Notes: generated by a model not told the origin, from the letters alone. A stretch of 64,000 nt of DNA from Massilia rhizosphaerae (GCF_016093545.1 NZ_JADKYX010000004.1:310001-374000); one strand, 5' to 3'. Counted from the stretch's first letter, positions 19,592-28,893 are shown. Numbers and translations: made by a program.

Positions 19592-19610
19592 GCGGAAGAT
19601 GAAACGACAA

Positions 19611-19629
19611 GGCCCGCATTGCGCGGGCC
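19611..19629 (-). terminator. hairpin downstream of lexA
   Basis: GGCCCGC (19611-19617) pairs with GCGGGCC (19623-19629) around a 5-base loop. Read on the minus strand it is followed by TTGTCGTTT, a weak U-rich run, so it most likely ends lexA transcription. Confidence 0.5.
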
Positions 19630-19655
19630 GGCGTGCAGCGCCATGCGGCGAACGA

Positions 19656-20312
19656 TCAGTGCCAGGACCGCATCAGCCCGACCGCGAGACCTTCCAGCGC
19701 GAACTCGTCCGAGCTCGGGTCGACGGTGATGACGGAAAAGTCCGGGTTCTCCGGCAGCAGCTCGATCGTGGAGCCGGTCTTGCGGTAGCGCTTGACCGTC
19801 ACTTCGTCGCCGATGCGGGCGACGACGATCTGGCCGTTCTTCGCGCTGTCGATCTTCTTGACGGCCAGGAAATCGCCGTCGCAGATGCCGGCGTCGCGCA
19901 TCGACCAGCCTTTGACTTTCAGCAGGAAGTCGGGCTTGCTGGAGAACATCGTCGGGTCGACGGAGTAGGTCGCTTCGACGTGCTCCTGGGCCAGGATGGG
20001 CGAGCCGGCGGCCACGCGGCCGACGAGCGGCAGCGACATCAGGTTCGGCGGGATCGGCGGCACGAAGGCCGGCACGGCGGCCGCCTTGGATTCGGCCGCC
20101 TGGCCGACGAGGCGGATACCGCGCGAGGTGCCAGGTGAAATTTCGATCGCGCCCTTGCGGGCCAGGGCTTGCAGGTGTTCCTCGGCCGCGTTGGCCGAGC
20201 GGAAGCCAAGCTCCTGGGCGATTTCGGCGCGGGTCGGCGGGAAGCCCGTGTTGTCGATGGCTTCCTTGATCAGGTTGAGGATCTGTTCTTGCCGTGCGGT
20301 GAGCTTTAGCAT
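19656..20312 (-). CDS. lexA: SOS regulator LexA, transcriptional repressor and self-cleaving protease
   Basis: LexA represses DNA-damage genes and cleaves itself when RecA filaments form. The 218-residue protein has the winged-helix DNA-binding domain (1 to about 70, [12 protein letters not shown]), the cleavage site Ala102-Gly103 in GRVAAGSP, and the Ser-Lys dyad S137 (KGWSMRD) and K174 (EVTVKRY). The frame is open upstream for 74 more codons, but the ATG at 20312 gives the canonical N-terminus. A perfect SOS box lies 27 bases upstream, so it represses itself. Confidence 0.97.
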   Translation of the reverse strand: MLKLTARQEQILNLIKEAIDNTGFPPTRAEIAQELGFRSANAAEEHLQALARKGAIEISPGTSRGIRLVGQAAESKAAAVPAFVPPIPPNLMSLPLVGRVAAGSPILAQEHVEATYSVDPTMFSSKPDFLLKVKGWSMRDAGICDGDFLAVKKIDSAKNGQIVVARIGDEVTVKRYRKTGSTIELLPENPDFSVITVDPSSDEFALEGLAVGLMRSWH

Positions 20313-20339
20313 GTTTGTCTTGGTTGGTACGGGATCAGA

Positions 20340-20355
20340 CTGTATTTTTGTACAG
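20340..20355 (-). promoter_or_regulatory. LexA-binding SOS box
   Basis: CTGTATTTTTGTACAG matches the CTGT-N8-ACAG operator with both half-sites intact. It lies 27 bases upstream of the lexA start and about 95 bases upstream of the rpsF promoter, on the opposite side of the divergent intergenic region. Confidence 0.88.
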
Positions 20356-20449
20356 TATTGCGCCGCGCGCAAGGGGATTCCAGGTTTTTTTTGCGCCGCG
20401 GCCCCAATCTTTTGCGCCGCAGCAAAGATGGCGCGCTTGACGTTTTTGC

Positions 20450-20458
20450 TGTTATAAT
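20450..20458 (+). promoter_or_regulatory. extended -10 promoter of the rpsF operon
   Basis: TGTTATAAT is a perfect -10 box (TATAAT, 20453-20458) with the upstream TG of the extended -10 class. The TTGACG at 20437-20442 is only 10 bases away and cannot serve as a -35, so the extended element probably carries recognition. Transcription should start near 20465, leaving a leader of about 68 bases. Confidence 0.7.
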
Positions 20459-20532
20459 GTCGGGCTTTCCCTTCCCACACTCGTCTTGACGCCGAGGTGG
20501 GCATTTGTTTAAACGTCCTTAAGGAGTGTTTC

Positions 20533-20916
20533 ATGCGTCATTATGAAATCGTGTTTATCGTCCACCCGGACCAGAGCGAACAGGTCCCGGCGATGATCGA
20601 ACGCTACAAGACCACGGTCACCTCGCGCGGCGGCAACATCCACCGCGTCGAAGATTGGGGCCGTCGTCAAATGGCTTACCAGATCCAGAAGCTGCCGAAG
20701 GCACACTACATCTGCATGAACATCGAGTGCGACAACGAGACCCTGGTCGAGCTGGAAACCGCATTCAAATTCAATGATGCCGTGCTGCGTCACCTGACCG
20801 TGAAGATGAAGAAGGCAGAAACCGCACCGTCGCCGATGATGAAGTCGGTCCAGCGCGAAGACGCAGCCAAGAGCCACCGCGCCGAGCAGGCCGCCGCTCC
20901 GGCCGCTGCCGCCTAA
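20533..20916 (+). CDS. rpsF: 30S ribosomal protein S6
   Basis: S6 binds S18 on the platform of the small ribosomal subunit. The 127-residue protein starts [15 protein letters not shown] and has the S6 core with [16 protein letters not shown], plus an Ala/Glu-rich tail. The ATG at 20533 is chosen over 20497 because AAGGAG (20521-20526) precedes it. It heads the conserved rpsF-priB-rpsR-rplI operon. Confidence 0.97.
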   Translation: MRHYEIVFIVHPDQSEQVPAMIERYKTTVTSRGGNIHRVEDWGRRQMAYQIQKLPKAHYICMNIECDNETLVELETAFKFNDAVLRHLTVKMKKAETAPSPMMKSVQREDAAKSHRAEQAAAPAAAA

Positions 20917-20953
20917 ATCTCGCGGGAGCACCGAGCTTAGTTGATACTGCTAA

Positions 20954-21244
20954 GTGAACGAGCTGTCGCTGGTCGCAAGCATCACGGAACGCGACACCTT
21001 GCGCTACACCCCGGCCGGCATCCCCATCGTGGGCGGCGTCCTGCAACACGGATCGACGCAGACGGAAGCGAGGATGGACAGGCAGGTCGAATTCGAGATT
21101 GCCGCGGTTGCCGCGGGCGAGATTTCGGGACGGTTTGCCACCGCCGAGTTGGGCGCGATGTACCGCTTCACGGGATTCCTGGCCAGGAAAAGCCGTCACA
21201 GCAAGAGCTTGGTGTTTCACATCATTGATTTCAGTGCCGCATAA
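20954..21244 (+). CDS. priB: primosomal replication protein N
   Basis: PriB is a single-stranded-DNA-binding OB-fold protein that helps PriA restart stalled forks. The 96-residue protein begins MNELSLVASITERDTLRYTP and ends SLVFHIIDFSAA; the OB core has VEFEIAAVAAGEISG. Translation starts at GTG 20954, since no ATG fits the family N-terminus. It keeps its usual place between the S6 and S18 genes. Confidence 0.93.
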   Translation: MNELSLVASITERDTLRYTPAGIPIVGGVLQHGSTQTEARMDRQVEFEIAAVAAGEISGRFATAELGAMYRFTGFLARKSRHSKSLVFHIIDFSAA

Positions 21245-21286
21245 GAAAATGCGGGCACGTTTTTAGATAGATACAGGAGCCTCAAA

Positions 21287-21577
21287 ATGGCATTCGGTAA
21301 AAAGTTCGACAAAAACAAAGCTAAGCTCAAAGAGAAGCGCAAACAGCAGAACCCGCTGTTCAAGCGCAAGAAATTCTGCCGCTTCACCGCCGCAGGCGTG
21401 GAACAGGTTGACTACAAAGACGTCGACACCCTGAAGGATTTCGTCCAGGAAAACGGCAAGATCATGCCGGCTCGCCTGACCGGCACCAAGGCGCACTACC
21501 AGCGTCAAGTGGACACCGCCATCAAGCGCGCCCGTTACCTGGCTCTGCTGCCGTACACCGACCTGCACAACGCTTAA
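21287..21577 (+). CDS. rpsR: 30S ribosomal protein S18
   Basis: S18 pairs with S6 in the small-subunit platform. The 96-residue protein carries a lysine-rich N-terminal extension (about 25 residues) before the core with [13 protein letters not shown] and [15 protein letters not shown] segment [26 protein letters not shown] precedes the ATG by about 8 bases. Confidence 0.97.
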   Translation: MAFGKKFDKNKAKLKEKRKQQNPLFKRKKFCRFTAAGVEQVDYKDVDTLKDFVQENGKIMPARLTGTKAHYQRQVDTAIKRARYLALLPYTDLHNA

Positions 21578-21622
21578 TAGTCGGTCGCGACATCAAGCAT
21601 AGTCAGATTACTGGAGAAAAAA

Positions 21623-22075
21623 ATGCAAGTTATCCTTCTGGAAAAAGTCGTCAACGTCGGCAACCTGGGCGACGTCGTCAAGGTCAAGGACGGTTACGCA
21701 CGTAACTTCCTGATCCCGCAAAAAATGGCTCGTCGTGCAACGCAAGCTGCCGTGGCCGAATTCGAAGTCAAGCGCGCCGAACTGGAAAAAGTAGCTGCCG
21801 AGAAACTGGCCGCTGCACAAGGCCAAGGCGAAAAGCTGAGCGGCATGACCGTCACCATCGCGCAGAAAGCCGGCGTCGACGGCCGTCTGTTCGGTTCCGT
21901 GACCAACTTCGACATCGCCGAAGCCCTGTCCAAGCAAGGTTTCGCCGTCGAGAAGGCGCAAGTGCGCATGCCGACCGGCCCGCTGAAAACCACCGGCGAG
22001 CACCCGGTGTCGGTCGCTCTGCACACCGACGTCGTGGTGGAAATCACCATCGCTGTCGTGGGCGAAGCTGCCTAA
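21623..22075 (+). CDS. rplI: 50S ribosomal protein L9
   Basis: L9 binds domain V of 23S rRNA at the base of the L1 stalk. The 150-residue protein has the N-terminal domain [19 protein letters not shown] with the signature [10 protein letters not shown], the long connecting helix, and the C-terminal domain with [11 protein letters not shown]. It is the last gene of the operon and is followed by a strong terminator. Confidence 0.97.
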   Translation: MQVILLEKVVNVGNLGDVVKVKDGYARNFLIPQKMARRATQAAVAEFEVKRAELEKVAAEKLAAAQGQGEKLSGMTVTIAQKAGVDGRLFGSVTNFDIAEALSKQGFAVEKAQVRMPTGPLKTTGEHPVSVALHTDVVVEITIAVVGEAA

Positions 22076-22099
22076 GACACATTCTGTTGTCAGAATGAG

Positions 22100-22127
22100 A
22101 AAAGCCGGGGATCCCCCGGCTTTTTTG
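22100..22127 (+). terminator. intrinsic terminator after rplI
   Basis: AGCCGGGG (22103-22110) and CCCCGGCT (22114-22121) form a stem around a 3-base loop, with AAA before and TTTTT after. It is a textbook terminator and separates the ribosomal operon from dnaB. Confidence 0.85.
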
Positions 22128-22172
22128 TTTTTGGAAACTCACCAATGATTTCAGTGCCGGATCGGGAACGGG

Positions 22173-22178
22173 TATAAT
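22173..22178 (+). promoter_or_regulatory. -10 box of a possible leaderless dnaB promoter
   Basis: TATAAT at 22173-22178 is a perfect -10. Its start point would fall at 22185-22187, on the ATG at 22186. The best -35 candidate, TTCAGT at 22150-22155 with a 17-base spacer, is weak. Confidence 0.5.
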
Positions 22179-22185
22179 GCCGGCC

Positions 22186-23571
22186 ATGAACACCTCAGCA
22201 GACCCGCAGATCGAGTCGCTCCGCATCCCCCCGCATTCCATCGAAGCAGAACAGTCCGTCATCGGCGGCCTGCTGCGCGACAACGCGGCGTGGGACCGTA
22301 TCGCCGACTTCATGCATGCGGAGGATTTTTACCGCTACGACCACCGGATCATCTTCGAACAGATGGTCCGCCTGATCAATGCTGGCAAGCCTGCCGACGT
22401 GATCACCGTGTACGAGGCGCTCGTCCAGCTCGGCAAGGCCGAGGACGTCGGCGGCCTGCAGTACCTCAACGCGATGGCGCAGAATACGCCATCCGCCGCC
22501 AACATCCGCCGTTATGCCGAGATCGTCCGCGATCGTGGCGTGCTGCGCCAACTCATCACCGTCGCCGACGAAGTGTCCGGCAAGGCCTTCAATCCGCAAG
22601 GCGCCGAGGTCAAGCAGATTCTCGACGAGGCCGAATCGCGCATCTTCGCGATCGCGGAGCAGGGCGCCCGCGGCGCCCAGGGCTGGCTGCCCGTGCAACC
22701 GCTGCTGACCCAGGTGGTCGAGCGTGTCGACGAGCTGTACAGCCGCGACAACCAGGGCGAGATCACCGGCGTCCCGACGGGCTTCGTCGACCTCGACAAG
22801 ATGACGTCCGGCCTGCAGCCGGGCGACCTCGTCATCGTCGCCGGCCGTCCTTCGATGGGCAAGACGGCGTTCTCCGTCAACATCGGCGAGAGCGTCGCCG
22901 TCGATGCTGGCCTGCCGGTCGCGATCTTCTCGATGGAGATGGGCGGCGTGCAGCTGGCGATGCGTATGCTCGGCTCCATCGGCCAGCTCGACCAGCACCG
23001 CCTGCGTACCGGCAAGCTGCTGGACGAGGACTGGCCGCGCCTGACGCATGCGATCCAGAAGATGAACGATGCGCAGATTTTCATCGACGAGACGCCGGCG
23101 CTGAACCCGATCGAGATGCGCGCGCGGGCCCGCCGCCTGGCGCGCCAGTGCGGCAAGCTGGGGCTGATCATCGTCGACTACCTGCAGCTGATGCAGGGTT
23201 CCAAGCCGGGCGACAACCGGGCGTCCGAGATCTCGGAGATCTCGCGTAGCCTGAAGGGCCTGGCGAAGGAGCTGGGGTGCCCCGTGATCGCGTTGTCCCA
23301 GCTGAACCGCTCGCTGGAACAACGCCCGAACAAGCGCCCCGTGATGTCCGACCTGCGCGAATCGGGCGCTATCGAGCAGGATGCGGACGTCATCATCTTC
23401 CTGTATCGTGATGAAGTTTACAACCCGGACTCGCCCGATAAAGGTACGGCCGAAATCATCATCGGCAAACAGCGTAATGGCCCGATCGGCGCCATTCGAC
23501 TGACCTGGATGGGCATGTACACCAAGTTCGGTAATTACAGCGGCAACCTCGGTATCTACCAAGGCGATTAA
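22186..23571 (+). CDS. dnaB: replicative DNA helicase
   Basis: DnaB is the hexameric ring helicase that unwinds DNA 5'-3' at the fork and recruits primase. The 461-residue protein has the N-terminal helical domain (about 10-115, IPPHSIEAEQSVIGGLL), the linker, and the RecA-like domain with Walker A GRPSMGKT at 220-227, Walker B around LIIVDYLQLM, and the arginine region DLRESGAIEQDADVI. A start at 22177 (MPAMNTS) is possible, but that ATG overlaps the TATAAT box, so 22186 is preferred. Its place behind rplI is conserved, yet a terminator separates the two here. Confidence 0.96.
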   Translation: MNTSADPQIESLRIPPHSIEAEQSVIGGLLRDNAAWDRIADFMHAEDFYRYDHRIIFEQMVRLINAGKPADVITVYEALVQLGKAEDVGGLQYLNAMAQNTPSAANIRRYAEIVRDRGVLRQLITVADEVSGKAFNPQGAEVKQILDEAESRIFAIAEQGARGAQGWLPVQPLLTQVVERVDELYSRDNQGEITGVPTGFVDLDKMTSGLQPGDLVIVAGRPSMGKTAFSVNIGESVAVDAGLPVAIFSMEMGGVQLAMRMLGSIGQLDQHRLRTGKLLDEDWPRLTHAIQKMNDAQIFIDETPALNPIEMRARARRLARQCGKLGLIIVDYLQLMQGSKPGDNRASEISEISRSLKGLAKELGCPVIALSQLNRSLEQRPNKRPVMSDLRESGAIEQDADVIIFLYRDEVYNPDSPDKGTAEIIIGKQRNGPIGAIRLTWMGMYTKFGNYSGNLGIYQGD

Positions 23572-23668
23572 AGCCGATAGCTGTCAAGGATCGCGGCGCC
23601 CGGCCACCTCGTGGGACGGGCGCTGCGATTTTCCAAGAAGTCCCAAGAGAAAACCCAACGGAGAACCT

Positions 23669-24295
23669 ATGTTTGGACGCCTGATGCCCACGGAGGGCAA
23701 ATTTTTCGACCTGTTCAACCAGCACGCCGCGTTGTGCGTGAAGGGTGCACAAGAGATGGTCGGCCTGATGACCAACTTCGACGACCTGGAAAACCGCACG
23801 CACGCCGTGGAGAGCATCGAAAAACAGGCGGACAAGGTCACCTACGCGTGCGTCGACCTGCTGCACAAGACGTTCATCACGCCGCTGGACCGCGACGACA
23901 TCCACAAGCTGATCACCCGCATGGACGACATCCTCGACATGATGGAGGACGCCGCCCAGACCATCTCGCTGTACGACCTGCACGCCGTCACGCCGGAAGC
24001 GAAGCGCCTGGCCGAGCTGTGCCTGGCCTGCTGCGAAAAGGTCCAGCAGGCCGTCGGCATGCTGCACAACATGGACAATGCCCAGAAGATGGTCGCCATC
24101 TGCGAAGAGATCGACCGCCTGGAATCGGACGCCGACCACGTGATGCGCGCCGCCATGTCCAAGCTGTTCCGCGACGAACCGGACGTGCGCAACCTGATCA
24201 AGATGAAGGCGATCTACGAGATTCTCGAAACCGTCACCGACCGCTGCGAAGACGTTGCCAACATCATCGAAGGCATCATCGTCGAGAACGCGTAA
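23669..24295 (+). CDS. DUF47 family PhoU-like protein
   Basis: DUF47 proteins are all-helical relatives of PhoU that usually accompany Pit transporters and are thought to modulate phosphate uptake. The 208-residue protein has two PhoU-like helical units with the acidic metal-binding patterns EKQADKVTY, DDILDMMEDAA and RLESDADHVMR. GGAGAACC precedes the ATG. The gene ends 22 bases before pit, so both are probably one transcript. Confidence 0.9.
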   Translation: MFGRLMPTEGKFFDLFNQHAALCVKGAQEMVGLMTNFDDLENRTHAVESIEKQADKVTYACVDLLHKTFITPLDRDDIHKLITRMDDILDMMEDAAQTISLYDLHAVTPEAKRLAELCLACCEKVQQAVGMLHNMDNAQKMVAICEEIDRLESDADHVMRAAMSKLFRDEPDVRNLIKMKAIYEILETVTDRCEDVANIIEGIIVENA

Positions 24296-24317
24296 CGACC
24301 GGGACGACAAGAACAAT

Positions 24318-25328
24318 ATGAATTCTATTCACATCAGCATTTATGTGCTGGGCCTGCTCGTCTTTTTAGCGCTGATCTTCGACTTCATGAACGGCTTCCA
24401 CGATGCCGCCAACGCGATCGCGACGGTGGTGTCGACCGGGGTGCTGCGTCCGCAAACCGCGGTCGCGATGTCCGCGCTGTTCAACTTCGTCGCCATCTTC
24501 ACCGTGGGCCTGCACGTCGCCTCCACGGTGGGCAAGGGGACCGTCGACCCGGCCCTCGTCGACCACTACGTCGTGTTCGGCGCGCTCGTCGGGGCCATCA
24601 TCTGGAACGTCATCACCTGGTACTACGGCATCCCGTCGTCGTCGTCACACGCGCTGATCGGCGGCCTGGTCGGCGCCGCCGTCGCCAAGGGCGGCACCGG
24701 CGCGCTGAAGGGCGACGGCCTGATCAAGACCGTCGAATGGATCCTGCTGTCGCCGCTGCTGGGCTTCATTCTCGGCTCGATCGTGATGCTGGCCGTGTCC
24801 TGGATCTTCGTGAAGACGCCGCCGCGCAAGGTCGACACGTGGTTCCGCCGCCTGCAACTGCTGTCGGCCGCGTCGTACAGCCTGGGCCACGGCGGCAACG
24901 ACGCCCAGAAGACCATCGGCGTCATCTGGATGCTCCTGATCGCGGCCGGCAGCGTCGCCAAGGACGCCGCCGCGCCGCCGCTGTGGGTCGTGATCGGCTG
25001 CTACACCGCGATGAGCATGGGCACGCTGTTCGGCGGTTGGCGCATCGTGCGCACGATGGGCCAGAAGATCACCAAGCTCAAGCCGGTCGGCGGCTTCTGC
25101 GCGGAAGCGGGCGGCGCCATCACGCTGTTCATCGCGAGCAGCATCGGCGTGCCGGTGTCGACGACGCACACGATCACGGGCGCCATCGTCGGCGTCGGCT
25201 CGGCGCAGAAGGCGTCGGCCGTGCGCTGGGGCGTGGCCGGCAACATCGTGTGGGCCTGGATTTTCACCATTCCCGCATCGGCCTTCATGGCCGCGATCGC
25301 GTGGTGGCTGGGGACGCACATCCTGTAA
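24318..25328 (+). CDS. pit: low-affinity inorganic phosphate transporter, PiT family
   Basis: PiT proteins import phosphate (often as a metal-phosphate complex) driven by the proton gradient. The 336-residue inner-membrane protein has about 10 hydrophobic segments and the duplicated family signature, first as DFMNGFHDAANAIATVV and again as SYSLGHGGNDAQKTIG, with the C-terminal GVPVSTTHTITGAIVG. The start at 24318 is chosen over 24255 because the latter would overlap the DUF47 gene. A terminator follows at 25351. Confidence 0.93.
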   Translation: MNSIHISIYVLGLLVFLALIFDFMNGFHDAANAIATVVSTGVLRPQTAVAMSALFNFVAIFTVGLHVASTVGKGTVDPALVDHYVVFGALVGAIIWNVITWYYGIPSSSSHALIGGLVGAAVAKGGTGALKGDGLIKTVEWILLSPLLGFILGSIVMLAVSWIFVKTPPRKVDTWFRRLQLLSAASYSLGHGGNDAQKTIGVIWMLLIAAGSVAKDAAAPPLWVVIGCYTAMSMGTLFGGWRIVRTMGQKITKLKPVGGFCAEAGGAITLFIASSIGVPVSTTHTITGAIVGVGSAQKASAVRWGVAGNIVWAWIFTIPASAFMAAIAWWLGTHIL

Positions 25329-25350
25329 GCGCGCACCGCGCCAACAAGCA

Positions 25351-25377
25351 AGCAGGGCTGCGGCCCTGCTTTTTTTA
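25351..25377 (+). terminator. intrinsic terminator after pit
   Basis: AGCAGGGC (25351-25358) pairs with GCCCTGCT (25363-25370) around TGCG, followed by TTTTTTT. It ends the DUF47-pit transcript. Confidence 0.85.
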
Positions 25378-25388
25378 TTTCGGGGTTA

Positions 25389-25595
25389 ATTCGGGGTCAG
25401 AGCATATTTTCTCGAGAATTCGGGGTCAGGACACATTTTCAAAAGATGCGCATCCGCGACAGGTTCTTCCGCCGGCGTACGTTTTCGTTGGTTCGTGAGC
25501 GCGAACTCGTCGAAAGTTACCGCTGAGCCATATCCACAAAAAGTGCTCTGACCCCGAATTTATGCTCTGACCCCGAATTTACTGACCCCGAATTT
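25389..25595. repeat. GGGGTCAGAGC repeat element, copy 3
   Basis: Direct copies are at 25393-25404 (GGGGTCAGAGCA) and 25422-25434 (variant GGGGTCAGGACAC). Inverted copies are at 25543-25555 (GTGCTCTGACCCC), 25563-25574 and a shortened third at 25582-25589. AATTC/GAATT flanks the motifs. The core (25435-25542) shows no gene. This element takes up most of the 400-base gap between pit and the pullulanase gene; the remaining bases before 25729 are AT-richer and probably hold the pullulanase promoter, which I could not define. Confidence 0.9.
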
Positions 25596-25728
25596 AGCGT
25601 TTGCGCCACAGTCGGCTGTTTTCTTTTCATTTTTGATAACCGACGTAGTAATATTACATACGATCGTCGGCCAGCGTTGCCGTCCGGGCTGCGCCCGTCG
25701 GTCAGAAAAAGAATGAAGAGGGGACATT

Positions 25729-28700
25729 ATGTTATTCAGACGTAGTTTGACTTCATGGCTGGGTCTCGCCATGGCCGCTTGCGCCAGCCTGTTGCTGGCC
25801 GGTTGCGGCGCCGGCGATACGGGCCAGCAAGCCACGCAATCCGGCACCCGCCTGCTGGCAACCAGCACCACCGCGGCCACGCCCGTCGCGCCGGGATCCA
25901 TTCGCATGCACTTCCACCGGGTCCAGAACGATGCGGCACAGTGGGGCGTGTATTCCTGGGACGGCCCGCAGCATCCCAGCTCGGCGTGGATCGCCGACCG
26001 CTTCATGTTCACCAACAGCGACGGCTTCGGCGGTTACGTCGACATTCCGCTGGCCGACGGCAAGAGCGCGATCTGGTTCCTCGTCACCGACGGCAACGGC
26101 ACGAAGAACTGCGGCGCCGACCAGCACGCGGACCTGAACGCGGACGTGGCCACGAAAGGCCAGGAGGTCTGGATGCTGGAGGGCGACTGCACCGTGTACG
26201 CGAGCCAGCCCGCCCTCAGCTACGGCAACCTGGCGTTCGCCAACGCGCACTGGCTGTCGGCCACCACGCTGGCGTGGCCCGGCGCACCCGCTGGCGGCAG
26301 CTATAAACTGTTCTACGCTGCGAACGGCGGCCTGGCGCCGACGCCGGACGGCGCCGTCGGCCTGTCGGGCGCGGACAGCGCCTTCGACCTGACCGTGAGC
26401 GCGCTGCCGGACGCGATTCGCCAGAAATACCCGCACCTGGCCGGCGCCACGGGCCTGCGCCTGGCGGACGCCGACGCCGCCAAGGTCGCGGCCATGGTCA
26501 GCGGCCAGTTCGCCATCGCCCAGTACGACGGCGCAGGCAACCTCGTGCAGGTGACGTCGCTGCAGACGGCCGGCCTGCTGGACGACCTGTACGCGGCCAA
26601 GGCGGCACAGGCGCAGCTGGGCGTCACGTTCGACCATGGTGGTATGGCGACGTTCCGCGTGTGGGCGCCGACGGCGAAATCCGTGGCGCTGAACCTGTAT
26701 GCAAGCGCCAACGCGGCCACCGGCACGACGGTCCCGATGACGCTCGACGCGGCCAGCGGCGTGTGGCGCTACACGTCCTCCGATCCGTCCCTCGCGAACC
26801 GCGCCTACTACACGTACACCGTGCAGGTGCTGTCGCGCTGGGCCGACAACAAGATCGTGACGAATACCGTCACCGATCCGTATTCGCTGAGCCTCTCGGC
26901 CAACAGCGCGCGCAGCTTCGCCGCGAACCTCGACAGCCCGCAACTGAAGCCGGCCGGCTGGGACGACCAGCGCATTCCGAAGCTCGACGCGCCCACCGAC
27001 ATCGCGCTGTACGAGCTGCACATCCGCGACTTCTCGGCATCCGATGCCACCGTGCCCGCCGCCCACCGCGGCAAATACCTCGCCTTCACCGACGGGGATT
27101 CGGACGGCATGCGCCACCTGAAATCGCTGCAGCAAGCCGGCATGACGCACGTGCACCTGCTGCCGAGCTTCGACTACGCCAGCGTCAACGAGAAGGGCTG
27201 CGTGACCCCGTCCATCCCGAATGCCGGCGCCGATTCGACGGCGCAGCAGGCGGCCGTCGCGGCCGTGGCGGACGCCGACTGCTTCAACTGGGGCTACGAT
27301 CCGGTCCACTACGACGCGCCGGAAGGCAGTTATGCGACCGACGCCGACGATGGCGCCGTGCGCGTGCGCGAGTTCCGCGCGATGGTGCAGGCGCTGCACG
27401 AAGCCGGCCTGCGCGTGACGATGGACGTCGTGTACAACCACACGAGCCAGTCGCAGCAAGGTCCGCTGTCGGTCCTCGACCGCATCGTGCCGACGTATTA
27501 CTACCGCCTGGGCAGCGACGGCCACATCCTGAACGACAGCTGCTGCGCCGACACCGCGCAGGAAAACGCCATGATGGGCAAGCTGATGATCGATTCGGTG
27601 TCGCTGTGGGCCCGCCAGTACAAGGTCGACAGCTTCCGCTTCGACATCATGGGCTTCACGCCGCTGGACCTGCTCAAGCGCCTGCAGGCGAGCGTCGACC
27701 AGGCCGCGGGCCGCGACATCTACCTGTACGGCGAGGCGTGGAACTTCGGCAGCGTCGCCAATGACGCCCGCTTCGTGCAGGCGCGCCAGGCCAACATGGC
27801 GGGCACCGGCATCGGTTCGTTCAACGACCGCATGCGCGACGCCGTGCGCGGCGGCGGCTGCTGCGACGGCGGCCAGTGGCTGATTAGCCAGCAGGGCTTC
27901 ATCAACGGCGCGTACCTCGACCCGAACGCGCTGTCGACGCAGACCCGCGACGACGCGCTGCGCCTGGCGGACCTCGTGCGCGTGGCGCTGTCCGGCACCC
28001 TGCGCGACTACCGCTTCACCGACCGCTTCGGCAACGTGCGCACGAGCGCCCAGATCGACTACTTCGGCCAGCAGGCCGGCTTCGCGGCCAATCCGGCCGA
28101 GACGATCAACTACATCGAGGCGCACGACAACCAGACGCTGTTCGACATCGATGCGTACAAGCTGCCGCAATCGACGCCGCTGGCCGACCGCGTGCGCGTG
28201 CAGACGTTGGGCGCCGCCATCAACGTGCTGGCGCAGGGCATCCCGTTCTTCCACGCCGGCCAGGAAATCCTGCGCTCGAAATCGCTCGATCGCGACAGCT
28301 ACAACGCGGGCGACTGGTTCAACAAGCTCGATTACAGCTACGCGTCGAACAACTTCGGCGTCGGCCTGCCGATGGCGGGCAGCAACCAGGACAACTGGTC
28401 CCTGATGGCGCCGATCCTCACGAATCCGCTGATCAAGCCGGACACGCGCGCGATCCTGGCGGCGAAGCACGCGTTCGAGGACTTCCTCGCGATCCGGGCC
28501 GACAGCTCGCTGTTCCGCCTGCGCACGGCGCAGGACGTGATCGACCGCCTGAAGTTCTACAACGTGGGGCCGAACCAGGTGCCGGGCCTTATCGCGATGA
28601 GCATAGCCGGCACGCAACCGGGCCGCTATCCGGGCGCGCGGTACAAGCGCGTCGTCGTCGTGTTCAACGTCGACAAGGCGGCGCAAACGATCGCGATCCC

Positions 28701-28851
28701 CGAGCTCAGGGGGCACAAGCTCCAGTTGCACCGCATCCAGCGCAACGGCAGCGACGACGTCGTGAAGGCGTCGACGTTCGATGCGGGCAGCGGCACGTTC
28801 GCGATCCCGGCGCGCACGGCGGCCGTGTTCGTGCAGAACGCGAACGATTGA
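25729..28851 (+). CDS. pullulanase-type alpha-1,6-glucosidase lipoprotein
   Basis: This GH13 enzyme should hydrolyse alpha-1,6 branch links in pullulan, amylopectin or glycogen. The 1040-residue protein has a lipoprotein signal peptide with lipobox LLAGC (acyl cysteine 26), a CBM41-like starch-binding domain (about 54-155), a CBM48-like domain (about 297-390), and the catalytic barrel. The four GH13 regions are present: DVVYNHT near 566, nucleophile D639 in FRFDIMG, acid/base E669 in YGEAWNF, and D800 in IEAHDNQ. The C-terminal part resembles DUF3372. It is probably anchored in the outer membrane. It stands alone, with no maltodextrin transporter nearby. Confidence 0.93.
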   Translation: MLFRRSLTSWLGLAMAACASLLLAGCGAGDTGQQATQSGTRLLATSTTAATPVAPGSIRMHFHRVQNDAAQWGVYSWDGPQHPSSAWIADRFMFTNSDGFGGYVDIPLADGKSAIWFLVTDGNGTKNCGADQHADLNADVATKGQEVWMLEGDCTVYASQPALSYGNLAFANAHWLSATTLAWPGAPAGGSYKLFYAANGGLAPTPDGAVGLSGADSAFDLTVSALPDAIRQKYPHLAGATGLRLADADAAKVAAMVSGQFAIAQYDGAGNLVQVTSLQTAGLLDDLYAAKAAQAQLGVTFDHGGMATFRVWAPTAKSVALNLYASANAATGTTVPMTLDAASGVWRYTSSDPSLANRAYYTYTVQVLSRWADNKIVTNTVTDPYSLSLSANSARSFAANLDSPQLKPAGWDDQRIPKLDAPTDIALYELHIRDFSASDATVPAAHRGKYLAFTDGDSDGMRHLKSLQQAGMTHVHLLPSFDYASVNEKGCVTPSIPNAGADSTAQQAAVAAVADADCFNWGYDPVHYDAPEGSYATDADDGAVRVREFRAMVQALHEAGLRVTMDVVYNHTSQSQQGPLSVLDRIVPTYYYRLGSDGHILNDSCCADTAQENAMMGKLMIDSVSLWARQYKVDSFRFDIMGFTPLDLLKRLQASVDQAAGRDIYLYGEAWNFGSVANDARFVQARQANMAGTGIGSFNDRMRDAVRGGGCCDGGQWLISQQGFINGAYLDPNALSTQTRDDALRLADLVRVALSGTLRDYRFTDRFGNVRTSAQIDYFGQQAGFAANPAETINYIEAHDNQTLFDIDAYKLPQSTPLADRVRVQTLGAAINVLAQGIPFFHAGQEILRSKSLDRDSYNAGDWFNKLDYSYASNNFGVGLPMAGSNQDNWSLMAPILTNPLIKPDTRAILAAKHAFEDFLAIRADSSLFRLRTAQDVIDRLKFYNVGPNQVPGLIAMSIAGTQPGRYPGARYKRVVVVFNVDKAAQTIAIPELRGHKLQLHRIQRNGSDDVVKASTFDAGSGTFAIPARTAAVFVQNAND

Positions 28852-28893
28852 TGCGGACGTAGGACGACGGGGGCCGCCGTCTGCGTCAACGCT

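Noticed and set aside
20437..20442. TTGACG as -35 of the rpsF promoter
   Set aside because: It is only 10 bases from the TATAAT box, too close for a sigma-70 pair; the extended -10 explains the promoter better.
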